A model generated the notes under the pieces. That model ran no database searches and had not been told where the DNA came from. It worked only from the letters and a program-made list of their open reading frames with translations. Source: Pseudopedobacter sp965218985 (GTDB lineage Bacteria > Bacteroidota > Bacteroidia > Sphingobacteriales > Sphingobacteriaceae). Taken from it: 64,000 bases of DNA. The DNA lies in contig CBDCMP010000007.1 of NCBI GenBank assembly GCA_965218985.1, positions 1,612,001 to 1,676,000 of the forward strand, read 5' to 3'. Shown here one piece after another: positions 18,099 to 25,971 of the stretch (position 1 is the first letter of the stretch; each line of letters begins with the position of its first letter). The position numbers and the translations under genes were made by a program.

Positions 18099-20255
18099 TT
18101 AAAAATTGTAGGAGATTTTAAATCCACTTTCCAACTGCCCGTACTGATTGAATGACATGGCGTAATCCACTCTGAACATTAATCTTCTGAGTCCTACGTA
18201 AAGCTCGTAATAATGTTGTTTTTGAGGCTGATATAGATAAGCTCCACCTAATAACTCCTGCAATTTCAATTTCCGCACAAGCGGAATTTTATTAGATAGC
18301 AGCGTGTTGAAATTATGCTCAAAGTGACCTTCAAAAAAATATTCATTGGTACTGTAAGTGTAGAAATCAAGCAAGTGGAAACTCTTCAATCCCGAATTGA
18401 AAACCAGAGACGAGTTTCCAATAAAATGTTTCCATTCTGGATAGTATACGTTTTTAGCATTGAAAAATTTCCCGCCAGAAATGGAATAAGAGCCATACCC
18501 CCACAACCCCATATCCAGTTTTTCATGCTGTATCTCCAGTTCAGCGAAATTATAGTCTGACTGAGAATTGAAAATCCCAGGAATACCTTTTCTGAAATTA
18601 AAAATAAACCTCGGTCCCAAAGGGAGTTTATAAATCTTCTCTCCGTCATGCATAATGAAAGGCTGTTTGATCGTGTAGATCAATGATGCATTTAAAAACA
18701 GGGCACTATGATCCGGAAAAAGCTTGGACTGGTAAACGGGATCGATAGGATTATTTGCAGTGAAATTTCTTTTTTTAATGTCATCATAAGAATAGTCTGT
18801 CATATTCTCTACAGAGAAATTTCGGGAGAGCTCTAAACCAAATGAAAGGTATAGGTTACCAACGAGCTCTCTTCCCAAACCTGCACTTACATATTCCTTA
18901 CGATACAGTTTTAAAAAATTCTGCTCAAAAAATAGCGTGTTCAACGTGTTTTGTAGGGTGCTTAAACTGCCATTTGGATTTAAATCCCGGTAGGTGCTGC
19001 CGGCACTAAAATTAAAAATACCTCTTTTCTCCGGTTTATAAAGCCAGGAGAAGGATATATCAGAATTCAATTCCTGATTGGTAAAGCCATACCTCACTTT
19101 AGGTGTGATGGACCAGTATCGCCCTTGGCTGGTATATTTGAAAAAAGTTAGGCCATAGTTAATCCCCAAACCTTCCACCGTGTTATAAAATAAAGCCGGT
19201 GCTACAGGCTGAAAAATCACAGCTCGTTTGGAATTCTCACTTTTCCATATCAGATCACTAAATAGCAGAGGAAAGATGGATCTCTTCTTCTTTTGGCGGT
19301 CTAAAGAATCAATGATGGTCTCCTTTTCATATTTCTCCACATTTTTTTCGTCCTGATATTTATAACTCATCCGCTCCTGCAGGGTTAATGGGACTGCCCG
19401 ATGCATTTTAAACAATTCCTGATGATAGCCCGAAGAGTCATCTTTCACCACCTCCATTCTTTCAAATTCTTTCGGCGGACTGGTTATGGATTCATAATCG
19501 CTAAAATAAGCCTCACTGGTTCCTGAGAAAGAGAAATTCAAGGCATCTCCCTTATAAATGAATTTAGTGGAGCTCGGATGGTTCCTGTTTTTTTCAAATA
19601 CTTGCTTAATGCGTAAGCTATCGATAAAATTGATTCCTTTAGAACCTGCAGCCACTAAGTTGAGAGACACCAGTTTCCGGGAGGAAATCGCGATCACAAA
19701 TTCGCCTTCAAACGTTGGCGTGTTCTTTCTCTTTGGCTTTACCGTGATGTAAACTGAATCACCCACCGTTTTTAGATGTTTGAAAGTATAATAATGAAAT
19801 GCATTGCGTGCTAGTGGGGAAACAAAACTCTTATCGCTTAAAGCTTCAAATTTCACTTCATTCTTAGTGAAATCAACTTGTAATTGTTCGGCGCTCTTAA
19901 ATTCCCAGGATGGATATTCACCATAACTTTTAGTTGCCTTGATCCATTCTTTATAACCATTCTCTGGTGTGAAATATAGCTGTGAAAGTGACTCATACAA
20001 CCAGATCAGTTGATGATTTTGTAATTTCACATACTTCGCAACACTTTTTCCTAAAATGGTATGTGGTGTTTTATCTAGGATTAAGGTGTTTTTGAGATAC
20101 GCCTGGGTTTCAAAACCATTTTTATGATTAGTTCTCTGTATAATTCTTGTGTCCTTGATAAATTGATTAACCCATTTTGCTGAATCCTGCTTTTGTGTAG
20201 CCATGATATAGCAGGGAGCCAAAAGCAAAAGTAATGAACAATAAATTTTATTCAT
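18099..20255 (-). CDS. DUF5686 family outer-membrane protein (no CarboxypepD_reg domain)
   Basis: A 718-residue protein with signal peptide (NKIYCSLLLLLAPCYIMATQ) and a DUF5686-type body with a predicted beta-barrel. Shared landmarks with the next gene downstream are FVSPLARNAFHYYTFK, VPLTLQERMSYKY, TVEGLGINYGLTF, KGIPGIFNSQSDYNFAELEI and NKIPLVRKLKLQELLGGAYL. It lacks the N-terminal regulatory-like domain. The 65-bp gap and same orientation suggest an operon with its paralogue and origin by tandem duplication followed by domain loss or gain. The function is unknown. Confidence 0.87.
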   Translation of the reverse strand: MNKIYCSLLLLLAPCYIMATQKQDSAKWVNQFIKDTRIIQRTNHKNGFETQAYLKNTLILDKTPHTILGKSVAKYVKLQNHQLIWLYESLSQLYFTPENGYKEWIKATKSYGEYPSWEFKSAEQLQVDFTKNEVKFEALSDKSFVSPLARNAFHYYTFKHLKTVGDSVYITVKPKRKNTPTFEGEFVIAISSRKLVSLNLVAAGSKGINFIDSLRIKQVFEKNRNHPSSTKFIYKGDALNFSFSGTSEAYFSDYESITSPPKEFERMEVVKDDSSGYHQELFKMHRAVPLTLQERMSYKYQDEKNVEKYEKETIIDSLDRQKKKRSIFPLLFSDLIWKSENSKRAVIFQPVAPALFYNTVEGLGINYGLTFFKYTSQGRYWSITPKVRYGFTNQELNSDISFSWLYKPEKRGIFNFSAGSTYRDLNPNGSLSTLQNTLNTLFFEQNFLKLYRKEYVSAGLGRELVGNLYLSFGLELSRNFSVENMTDYSYDDIKKRNFTANNPIDPVYQSKLFPDHSALFLNASLIYTIKQPFIMHDGEKIYKLPLGPRFIFNFRKGIPGIFNSQSDYNFAELEIQHEKLDMGLWGYGSYSISGGKFFNAKNVYYPEWKHFIGNSSLVFNSGLKSFHLLDFYTYSTNEYFFEGHFEHNFNTLLSNKIPLVRKLKLQELLGGAYLYQPQKQHYYELYVGLRRLMFRVDYAMSFNQYGQLESGFKISYNF

Positions 20256-20321
20256 GCAAGGGGTTGAATGTAATGATGAAATTGATATTCAAAACGTTTC
20301 GTTCATCCAAAAATGATTCCT

Positions 20322-20329
20322 TAATTTTG
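20322..20329 (+). promoter_or_regulatory. Bacteroidota -7 promoter element for kbl
   Basis: TAATTTTG matches TAnnTTTG and lies 16 nt before the kbl ATG. Confidence 0.5.
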
Positions 20330-20345
20330 AAAAAAACCAATTTTC

Positions 20346-21536
20346 ATGTATAAAACATTAAAACCAGTTCTTGAAAAAGAAATAGAAGATATTAAATCTG
20401 CCGGATTATACAAAAAGGAGCGAATAATAATCACTCCGCAAGGTGCAGATATTAAAGTGAATGATGGTGACGAAGTGATTAATTTTTGTGCAAATAATTA
20501 TTTGGGACTTTCCTCACATCCTAAAGTGATTGAAGCTGCAAAAACCGCCATAGACACTCACGGTTATGGCATGTCCTCTGTACGCTTCATCTGTGGAACC
20601 CAAGACATCCATAAGGAATTAGAACAAAAGATTTCTGAATTTTTAGGAATGGAGGATACCATACTATATGCCGCAGCTTTTGATGCTAATGGCGGGGTCT
20701 TTGAACCTTTGTTTGATGCTCGGGATGCCATCATCTCTGATGAGCTGAACCATGCTTCCATTATTGATGGTGTTCGTTTATGCAAAGCGCAACGTTATCG
20801 TTACAAACATGATGACATGGCTGATCTGGAGAAGCAATTACAGGACACCCAAAGTCTTCGCCACAGAATCATTGTGACAGATGGTGCTTTCTCCATGGAC
20901 GGAACCATTGCCCAATTGGATAAGATTTGTGAACTGGCGGAGAAGTATGAAGCTTTAGTGATGGTTGACGAATGCCATTGCAGTGGTTTCATGGGCAAAA
21001 CGGGCAGAGGAACACATGAACACCATCATGTGATGGGAAAGGTGGACATCATCACCGGCACTTTAGGAAAAGCATTGGGTGGCGCTTCAGGCGGATTCAC
21101 CGCTGGGCCAAAAGAAGTCATCGATATGTTAAGACAAAGGTCAAGACCTTATCTGTTCTCCAACACTTTAGCACCAAGCATCGTTGGAGCTTCTATCGCC
21201 GTATTGGATATGTTGACGGAGACCACAGAACTGAGAGACAAACTAGAGCACAATACCCTATATTTTAGAGAGAAGATGACCGAAGCCGGTTTTGATATCA
21301 AACCCGGTATTCACCCCATAGTGCCAGTAATGTTGTATCATGCACAACTTTCACAAGATTTTGCTGCCAAAATGCTGGAGGAAGGGATTTACGTGATAGG
21401 ATTTTACTATCCTGTGGTGCCTAAAGATAAGGCTAGGATCCGTGTTCAAATGTCTGCAGCCCATGATAAACATCATTTAGATAAAGCTATCGCCGCTTTT
21501 GTGAAGCTGGGGAAAGAGTTGGAAGTGATAAAGTAA
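20346..21536 (+). CDS. kbl: Glycine C-acetyltransferase (2-amino-3-ketobutyrate CoA ligase)
   Basis: A PLP enzyme that converts 2-amino-3-ketobutyrate plus CoA to glycine and acetyl-CoA, the second step of threonine breakdown. The 396-residue length and the motifs NFCANNYLGLSSHP, HGYGMSSVRFICGTQ, DECHCSGFMGKTGRG and the PLP-binding Lys242 in ITGTLGKALGGASGG are typical of Kbl within the alpha-oxoamine synthase group. The partner threonine dehydrogenase (tdh) is not in the window. Serine palmitoyltransferase or KAS-type relatives are less likely given the HGYGMSSVRFICGT match. Confidence 0.93.
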   Translation: MYKTLKPVLEKEIEDIKSAGLYKKERIIITPQGADIKVNDGDEVINFCANNYLGLSSHPKVIEAAKTAIDTHGYGMSSVRFICGTQDIHKELEQKISEFLGMEDTILYAAAFDANGGVFEPLFDARDAIISDELNHASIIDGVRLCKAQRYRYKHDDMADLEKQLQDTQSLRHRIIVTDGAFSMDGTIAQLDKICELAEKYEALVMVDECHCSGFMGKTGRGTHEHHHVMGKVDIITGTLGKALGGASGGFTAGPKEVIDMLRQRSRPYLFSNTLAPSIVGASIAVLDMLTETTELRDKLEHNTLYFREKMTEAGFDIKPGIHPIVPVMLYHAQLSQDFAAKMLEEGIYVIGFYYPVVPKDKARIRVQMSAAHDKHHLDKAIAAFVKLGKELEVIK

Positions 21537-21543
21537 GGTTGAA

Positions 21544-21810
21544 ATGTCTACTTTAAAACAAAATATAAATGAGCGAAAATTTTCCAATTGGGAAGATAAA
21601 GAGAGTGGAAGAGGATATTGATTTGAGATAGAAGGAAAGCATGGATGGAAGGCTAAATATTTAAAAGAAGTTAATCTCGAGGAGGTAACTTTGAAATTTT
21701 GGCAGGAAATTTATGATAAATTTGGTAAAAAAGTTGAAATTCACGAGAAATATCCTGTTGATAAAGGACGTATAAACATATATGGTGACCAAGCAAATTA
21801 CAGCTTCTAA
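21544..21810 (+). pseudogene. Decayed small conserved gene A (in-frame TGA)
   Basis: An 89-codon frame interrupted at codon 26 by TGA (21619-21621). Read through, it gives a coherent protein: RKFSNWEDKESGRGY, stop, FEIEGKHGWKAKYLKEVNLE, then TLKFWQEIYDKFGKKVEIHEKYPVDKG. From memory, small conserved proteins in other bacteria contain a similar 'YWY.v.G..GW.A.YvKEVD...T..FWQEIYD..G..vEIHEKyP.D' pattern with Trp at the position of the TGA. One TGG-to-TGA change would explain the break. The function is unknown. It overlaps the next decayed frame by 29 bp. Confidence 0.65.
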
Positions 21811-22029
21811 AATTTTAGCCTATCTGCAACATCATATCAGCTTAAATGAATTAGTGAGTTGGGCTGAAAATGCAATTTCCGAAGAGTAATTCGAGAAGGA
21901 TGAAGAATCATCATAATGGAGATATTATCCAGGTTAGGTTTGGCGGATTTGAAAGAATTTGGCTTATTCTGGGAAGACTGTGAAACAATGATGAAAAAAT
22001 TAGGCTATCAAATTAAAGTGGAAGCGTAG
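21782..22029 (+). pseudogene. Decayed small conserved gene B (nonsense plus frameshift)
   Basis: From ATG 21782 the frame encodes TKQITASKILAYLQHHISL and NELVSWAENAISEE, then meets TAA at 21887-21889 and again at 21914. A second frame from 21916 to 22029 continues the same protein: MEILSRLGLADLKEFGLF then WEDCETMMKKLGYQIKVEA. Together they give an ~80-residue protein resembling small conserved partners of gene A as I remember them ('LA.YL.h.isl.eLV.WAE.am...ei..RLGLADv.aFGLtWEDCe..l..LGY'). Both genes therefore seem to have been a two-gene cassette that is now broken. Confidence 0.6.
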
Positions 22030-22075
22030 CTTGCTTCTTGATTGTAAATTCTTCATCACATTATAGCTAAAAGTT

Positions 22076-22104
22076 AAAGTCCCGAAAATCCGGGACTTTT
22101 TTTA
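22076..22104 (+). terminator. Intrinsic terminator ahead of pheS
   Basis: AAAGTCCCG and CGGGACTTT arms (9-bp perfect stem, 6-nt loop) followed by a T-run. It ends transcription from the kbl/pseudogene side immediately before the pheS promoter. Confidence 0.85.
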
Positions 22105-22105
22105 T

Positions 22106-22113
22106 TAAATTTG
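22106..22113 (+). promoter_or_regulatory. Bacteroidota -7 promoter element for pheS
   Basis: TAAATTTG matches TAnnTTTG and ends only 6 nt before the pheS ATG, so the mRNA would have almost no leader. Confidence 0.55.
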
Positions 22114-22119
22114 TAGCCT

Positions 22120-23178
22120 ATGCAGTCTAAAATCGGTCAATACACTATTGAAATTGAAACTTTTGAACCCAAATCAGCAGAAGAGTTAGAGCGTTTCCGT
22201 ATCAAATTTTTAGGGACTAAAGGAATCATCAAAGATTTATTTGATGAATTTAAAGCAGTCTCCCCGGAAGAGAAACGTGTTTTAGGTAAAGTTCTGAATC
22301 AGTTCAAGCAACTAGCAGAAGCTAAATTCAGCGATTATAAGAATAGTTTTTCCGCCGCTACTGATGATCAGCCATCCAAAGAAGACCTTACGTTGCCAGG
22401 GGAGGGTTTTGAAATTGGCGGACGTCATCCTTTATCTCTAGTGAGAAAAGAGATCGTGGAGATTTTTAAGAGATTAGGTTTCGTGGTGGCTGAAGGTCCG
22501 GAAATAGAAGACGACTGGCATAATTTCTCTGCATTGAATTTCCCGGAAGAACACCCGGCAAGAGATATGCAGGACACCTTTTTTGTAGCTCCGATTGAAA
22601 AAGAAACCCATTCGGAGAACCCTCAAAAAGGCGAATATGCCTTAAGAACCCACACTTCATCCGTGCAGGTAAGATTGATGGAAGCGGGGAAACCACCATT
22701 CAGAGCTTTGATGCCTGGAAGAGTTTATCGGAATGAGGCTATTTCTGCCAGGTCACATTGCTTTTTCCATCAAGTGGAAGGCTTATATGTCGATGAAAAT
22801 GTCTCCTTCGCTGATTTAAAACAAACTTTGTATTATTTCGTTCAAGAATTGTATGGCGAAGGCACCAAAGTCCGTTTCCGACCCTCCTATTTCCCTTTCA
22901 CTGAGCCTTCTGCAGAGATGGACATCTCCTGCACCATTTGTAAAGGAGCGGGCTGCCAAATGTGTAAATACAGTGGCTGGGTGGAGATTTTGGGTTGTGG
23001 AATGATAGATCCGAACGTATTGGATAACGTGCATATCGATTCGAAAAAATACACCGGTTTCGCTTTTGGAATGGGGATAGAGAGAATTACTAATCTCAAA
23101 TATCAGATTAAAGATCTTCGCTTGTTCTCTGAGAATGACATCCGTTTTTTAAAGCAGTTCCAAACTGAAATCATCTAA
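22120..23178 (+). CDS. pheS: Phenylalanine-tRNA ligase alpha subunit
   Basis: The catalytic subunit of the cytoplasmic PheS2PheT2 synthetase. The 352-residue length fits. The N-terminal coiled coil (about 1-100) binds tRNA. The class II core shows HPLSLVRKEIVEIFKRLGF, EGPEIEDDWHNFSALNFPEEHPARDMQDTFF, LRTHTSSVQVR (motif 2 area), GRVYRNEAISARSHCFFHQVEG, RFRPSYFPFTEPSAEMD and FAFGMGIERI (motif 3). pheT is not adjacent. The next gene starts at the base right after the pheS stop. Confidence 0.97.
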   Translation: MQSKIGQYTIEIETFEPKSAEELERFRIKFLGTKGIIKDLFDEFKAVSPEEKRVLGKVLNQFKQLAEAKFSDYKNSFSAATDDQPSKEDLTLPGEGFEIGGRHPLSLVRKEIVEIFKRLGFVVAEGPEIEDDWHNFSALNFPEEHPARDMQDTFFVAPIEKETHSENPQKGEYALRTHTSSVQVRLMEAGKPPFRALMPGRVYRNEAISARSHCFFHQVEGLYVDENVSFADLKQTLYYFVQELYGEGTKVRFRPSYFPFTEPSAEMDISCTICKGAGCQMCKYSGWVEILGCGMIDPNVLDNVHIDSKKYTGFAFGMGIERITNLKYQIKDLRLFSENDIRFLKQFQTEII

Positions 23179-23595
23179 ATGAAAAGAATTTTCACGGCTT
23201 TCTTTCTGCTCATCCTGCTTAATTCCTCCTGCAGTAAACAGGATATGAATAAAATTCCCGATGTGCCGGTAAATTTTCAGGCTTCTATAAATAATCAGTT
23301 GCCTAGATTGCGGGTTGCAGGAGGCGTAGAGGTGGTAACAAACACTTCCATTGGCGTGGCCGGATTGATCCTTTATAACAGAGGAGACAGAATTCTTGCT
23401 TATGACAGGTGCAGCTCCATTAATCCGCAAGAAAAAAACCCTGTTTCGCCTTTAGCTGGAAACATTGCAGAAGATAAAGTTAGCGGTGCCTATTTTAATT
23501 TGGATGATGGCTCTGCGGCAAAAGCACCAGCAAAGAAGCCCCTGAGAAATTACGCAGTGACTATAAATGGAGATATACTCATCGTATCAAACTAA
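23179..23595 (+). CDS. Rieske-fold-like lipoprotein lacking cluster ligands
   Basis: A 138-residue lipoprotein (lipobox LNSSC, Cys18). The sequence from about 57 to 138 follows the Rieske [2Fe-2S] fold: IGVAGLILYNRGDRILAYDRCSSI (normal YDR.CPH), then YFNLDDGSAAKAPAKKPLRNYAVTINGDILIVSN (normal CGS.F...DG....GPA..PL..Y). The His of the first C-x-H ligand pair and the whole second C-x2-H pair are missing, so no cluster can form as in true Rieske proteins. It directly abuts pheS and overlaps the TetR gene by 1 bp. It is probably a structural or binding derivative; the function is unknown. Confidence 0.7.
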   Translation: MKRIFTAFFLLILLNSSCSKQDMNKIPDVPVNFQASINNQLPRLRVAGGVEVVTNTSIGVAGLILYNRGDRILAYDRCSSINPQEKNPVSPLAGNIAEDKVSGAYFNLDDGSAAKAPAKKPLRNYAVTINGDILIVSN

Positions 23596-24170
23596 TGGAG
23601 ATAGATAAAATAAAAGAAAGTATCAAGAAAGCTGCTCAGGATCTATTCCGGAAGTATGGGTATCATAAAACCAGTGTGAATGAAATTGCCAAGCGGGCAA
23701 AGATCGCCAAAGCGACCATTTACAAATACTTTGAAAGCAAGGAACTGGTTCTTCATGCCATTTTGATGGATTACCTAAAAGTCAGTCTTAACGAAGTCAT
23801 CCAAAAGGATAGTAAAAACATCAACAAAGAAGAACATCTTAAAACCCTGATTTTAAAGGTCAGCAAACTCTCTTACACCGTTTGTAATGAGTTCATCGGT
23901 TGGGACTTCATCCGGGAATCCACTAATGCTCAGGGATTTTTAAAAGACCTTTCCGATGAGCTAGAGGAGTTGCTATATGCAGAATTCATGGGCATAGAAG
24001 AGTTGAACGATGAGGAAACCTATCCTGAAAGATTAAGGTTTTTAATTAAAGCAAGTAAGAGCATCATCTTCTCCTTCGCTTTCACTTCGGTAAGTGATGC
24101 TGATGTCCGTAAAAACTTCATCTCTTTTCAGAAGGAGATCTTGCCCTATCTAGTTAAAGCTGCTTTGTAA
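23595..24170 (+). CDS. TetR/AcrR family transcriptional regulator
   Basis: A 191-residue regulator with an N-terminal HTH (YHKTSVNEIAKRAKIAKATIYKYFESKELVLHAIL) and a helical ligand-binding C-terminal domain with no recognisable ligand signature. Its ATG overlaps the stop of the Rieske-like lipoprotein gene (TAATG). The target is unknown; autoregulation or control of the nearby lipoprotein is possible. Confidence 0.93.
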   Translation: MEIDKIKESIKKAAQDLFRKYGYHKTSVNEIAKRAKIAKATIYKYFESKELVLHAILMDYLKVSLNEVIQKDSKNINKEEHLKTLILKVSKLSYTVCNEFIGWDFIRESTNAQGFLKDLSDELEELLYAEFMGIEELNDEETYPERLRFLIKASKSIIFSFAFTSVSDADVRKNFISFQKEILPYLVKAAL

Positions 24171-24255
24171 AATGAAGTGCCCCGAGGCAAAAGCCTAATC
24201 AATGAACTCCCAGTGTAATGTTAATCATAAAACGACGAAAAATCATCTTTTTAAA

Positions 24256-25236
24256 TTACTTATTATCAATGATAGAAGTCTTTTGACTTTCTACTTTTAA
24301 CTTAACACTAGTAATTGGTTGTGGAAGCTTCACATAATAGCCCGTACCGTCATAAGGCCGTTTTCGCGGATGCTCCTGGCATGCAACAGAACAAGTGCCT
24401 TGCAATGCTCCTCCACATTCATCACATTGCGTGAAGTGCTCGTTACATTCCGGGTTGGCACAGTTGATCATTTTTGCTGTGGTTTTACCACAATTGCGAC
24501 AGGTGGAGATCACCTTTGGATTTACCTGGTTCACGTCTACCGAGATCCGGTTATCAAAAACATAGCATTTGCCTTCAAAATCTTTTCCGCCAGCTTCTTT
24601 TCCGTATTTGATGATGCCCCCATGTAACTGGTAAACGTCCTTAAAACCTTCTTTCAGCAGTAAAGCCGATGCTTTCTCGCATTTGATCCCACCGGTGCAG
24701 TAAGTCAGCACTTTTTTGTCTTTGTATTGCGCCAGCTCATTGATCATGGCCGGGAAATCCCTGAAATTCTCCATGTCCAAAGTCACGGCATTTTTAAACC
24801 TGCCCACGCTGTGCTCATAATTGGAACGAACGTCTAAAATCACCACATCCTCCTGATCAATCATTTCGGAAAATTCCTTAGGCTCCAAATGCTTGCCTGT
24901 TTCTTTAGTGGGATCAATGAAAGAAGGGTCTGCTAAACCCGAACACACAATCTCCGATTTGTAACGGCAGTGCATCTTGATGAAAGAAGGCTCGTCCACT
25001 TCATCAATCTTGAACTCGGTGGCATCAAAGCGGCCATCGGCATACACCTCATCCATGTAGGCCTTACAAGCTTCCGGCGTACCCGAAACCGTACCGTTCA
25101 AACCTTCATCCGCAATGATGATGCGACCGGTCAAACCCAAGGATCTGCAAAATTTTAAATGGTCTGTGGCGTATTGCTCCGCATCCCGGATGTGGCTATA
25201 GCAATAATAAAGAAGTGTCTGGTAAGCTTTCATCAT
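24256..25236 (-). CDS. trhO: tRNA uridine(34) hydroxylase TrhO (rhodanese family, YceA)
   Basis: A 326-residue protein: N-terminal UPF0176 domain (about 1-95: LLYYCYSHIRDAEQYATDHLKFCRSLGLTGRIIIADEGLNGTVSG), a rhodanese domain with catalytic Cys179 in LTYCTGGIKCEKAS, and a Cys-rich zinc-like C-terminus (CRNCGKTTAKMINCANPECN...). TrhO makes 5-hydroxyuridine at position 34 of certain tRNAs. The last ~18 residues (TSVKLKVESQKTS) lie in a simple AAGT/AAAAG-type DNA repeat and are probably not part of the conserved protein. It is a single gene with a TACCTTTG -7 element 36 nt upstream. Confidence 0.95.
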   Translation of the reverse strand: MMKAYQTLLYYCYSHIRDAEQYATDHLKFCRSLGLTGRIIIADEGLNGTVSGTPEACKAYMDEVYADGRFDATEFKIDEVDEPSFIKMHCRYKSEIVCSGLADPSFIDPTKETGKHLEPKEFSEMIDQEDVVILDVRSNYEHSVGRFKNAVTLDMENFRDFPAMINELAQYKDKKVLTYCTGGIKCEKASALLLKEGFKDVYQLHGGIIKYGKEAGGKDFEGKCYVFDNRISVDVNQVNPKVISTCRNCGKTTAKMINCANPECNEHFTQCDECGGALQGTCSVACQEHPRKRPYDGTGYYVKLPQPITSVKLKVESQKTSIIDNK

Positions 25237-25272
25237 TCATTGATACTGCTGTAAACAGTGTGAAATGAGCCA

Positions 25273-25280
25273 CAAAGGTA
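25273..25280 (-). promoter_or_regulatory. Bacteroidota -7 promoter element for trhO
   Basis: The minus strand reads TACCTTTG, a TAnnTTTG match 36 nt upstream of the trhO ATG. Confidence 0.45.
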
Positions 25281-25386
25281 AATAAAAATTTGGATTTGAA
25301 AAGCGGGGTTTGGGGTTTCATTGGTTCCGATAGTCTGGCTTTGCACTCATACTGCGCTAGGCCTTAGCCACAGGGGCCGGTATCCG

Positions 25387-25439
25387 TTGCAATCCAGTTT
25401 ATGATACTTGGGTTGTTGCAGGGAAATTGGGTTTCGGTC
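25387..25439 (+). repeat. Left copy of 53-bp repeat flanking the RAYT gene
   Basis: A direct repeat of 26594-26646; the two copies have the same length and match at about 42 of 53 positions by hand. Each copy leads straight into a GTTTCGGTC...CTGTG palindrome. Confidence 0.7.
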
Positions 25440-25475
25440 GGTCTGTGAGGAAACCAATGCTATTAGTTAAGAGGT

Positions 25476-25570
25476 TCGTCATTTTGAACGCAGTGAAAAA
25501 TCACACAAATAGGTGACAAGTTCTATGAGCAGACCTTGCTATTGAGACGTTTCGTACCTACCATTGACGT
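25476..25570. repeat. Degenerate interspersed palindromic repeat (CGTCATTTTGAACGCAGTG type)
   Basis: CGTCATTTTGAACGCAGTGAAAAATC at the left and CCATTGACG at the right form loosely inverted ends. This resembles an interspersed repeat seen in many Bacteroidota genomes (from memory), here decayed. Confidence 0.4.
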
Positions 25571-25581
25571 AATCTAGTTTC

Positions 25582-25601
25582 GGTCTGTGAGGACACAGAC
25601 C
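25582..25601. repeat. REP palindrome
   Basis: GGTCTGTG and CACAGACC arms around an AGGA loop; perfect 8-bp stem. Confidence 0.85.
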
Positions 25602-25628
25602 AAGGTGAAATCCTATTATTATTCCATA

Positions 25629-25642
25629 GTCTGTGCACAGAC
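25629..25642. repeat. REP palindrome, loop-less variant
   Basis: GTCTGTG directly joined to CACAGAC, a perfect 14-bp palindrome of the same family. Confidence 0.75.
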
Positions 25643-25778
25643 CTTATTTTTGTTGCCGCTGATATTTTTTTATTTGCAATAATCTAATTTTCAGATTATT
25701 ATATTCAATAGAAAAAACGTCGTTTCATATTGAATTATATGAAATATATTAGACCTCAACGTGACGCGAGATTTTATT

Positions 25779-25810
25779 AACTTAATAGCATCAGTGAGGA
25801 CACAGACCGA
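25779..25810 (+). repeat. REP half-site with conserved AACTTAATAGCAT flank
   Basis: AACTTAATAGCAT followed by a GTGAGGACACAGACCGA half palindrome. It matches 26714-26745 at 29 of 32 positions. A degenerate inverted copy lies at about 25431-25471 (GGTCTGTGAGG ... AATGCTATTAGTTAAG). Confidence 0.75.
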
Positions 25811-25894
25811 GGGTTTGAGAGACGGCATTAATTCCTGAATGTTTTGCAGTAGATATATTTGACTATAATTTTTTTTTAAATATCCTCTCCACCT

Positions 25895-25916
25895 CGGTCT
25901 GTGTCCCCACAGACCG
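25895..25916. repeat. REP palindrome upstream of the RAYT gene
   Basis: CGGTCTGTG and CACAGACCG arms, TCCC loop, 9-bp perfect stem, ending 55 bp before the transposase ATG. Confidence 0.85.
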
Positions 25917-25971
25917 AAACTACCAAGCAACCAAAACCCATAAATAACAACCAAAATCTATATCTTTAATC

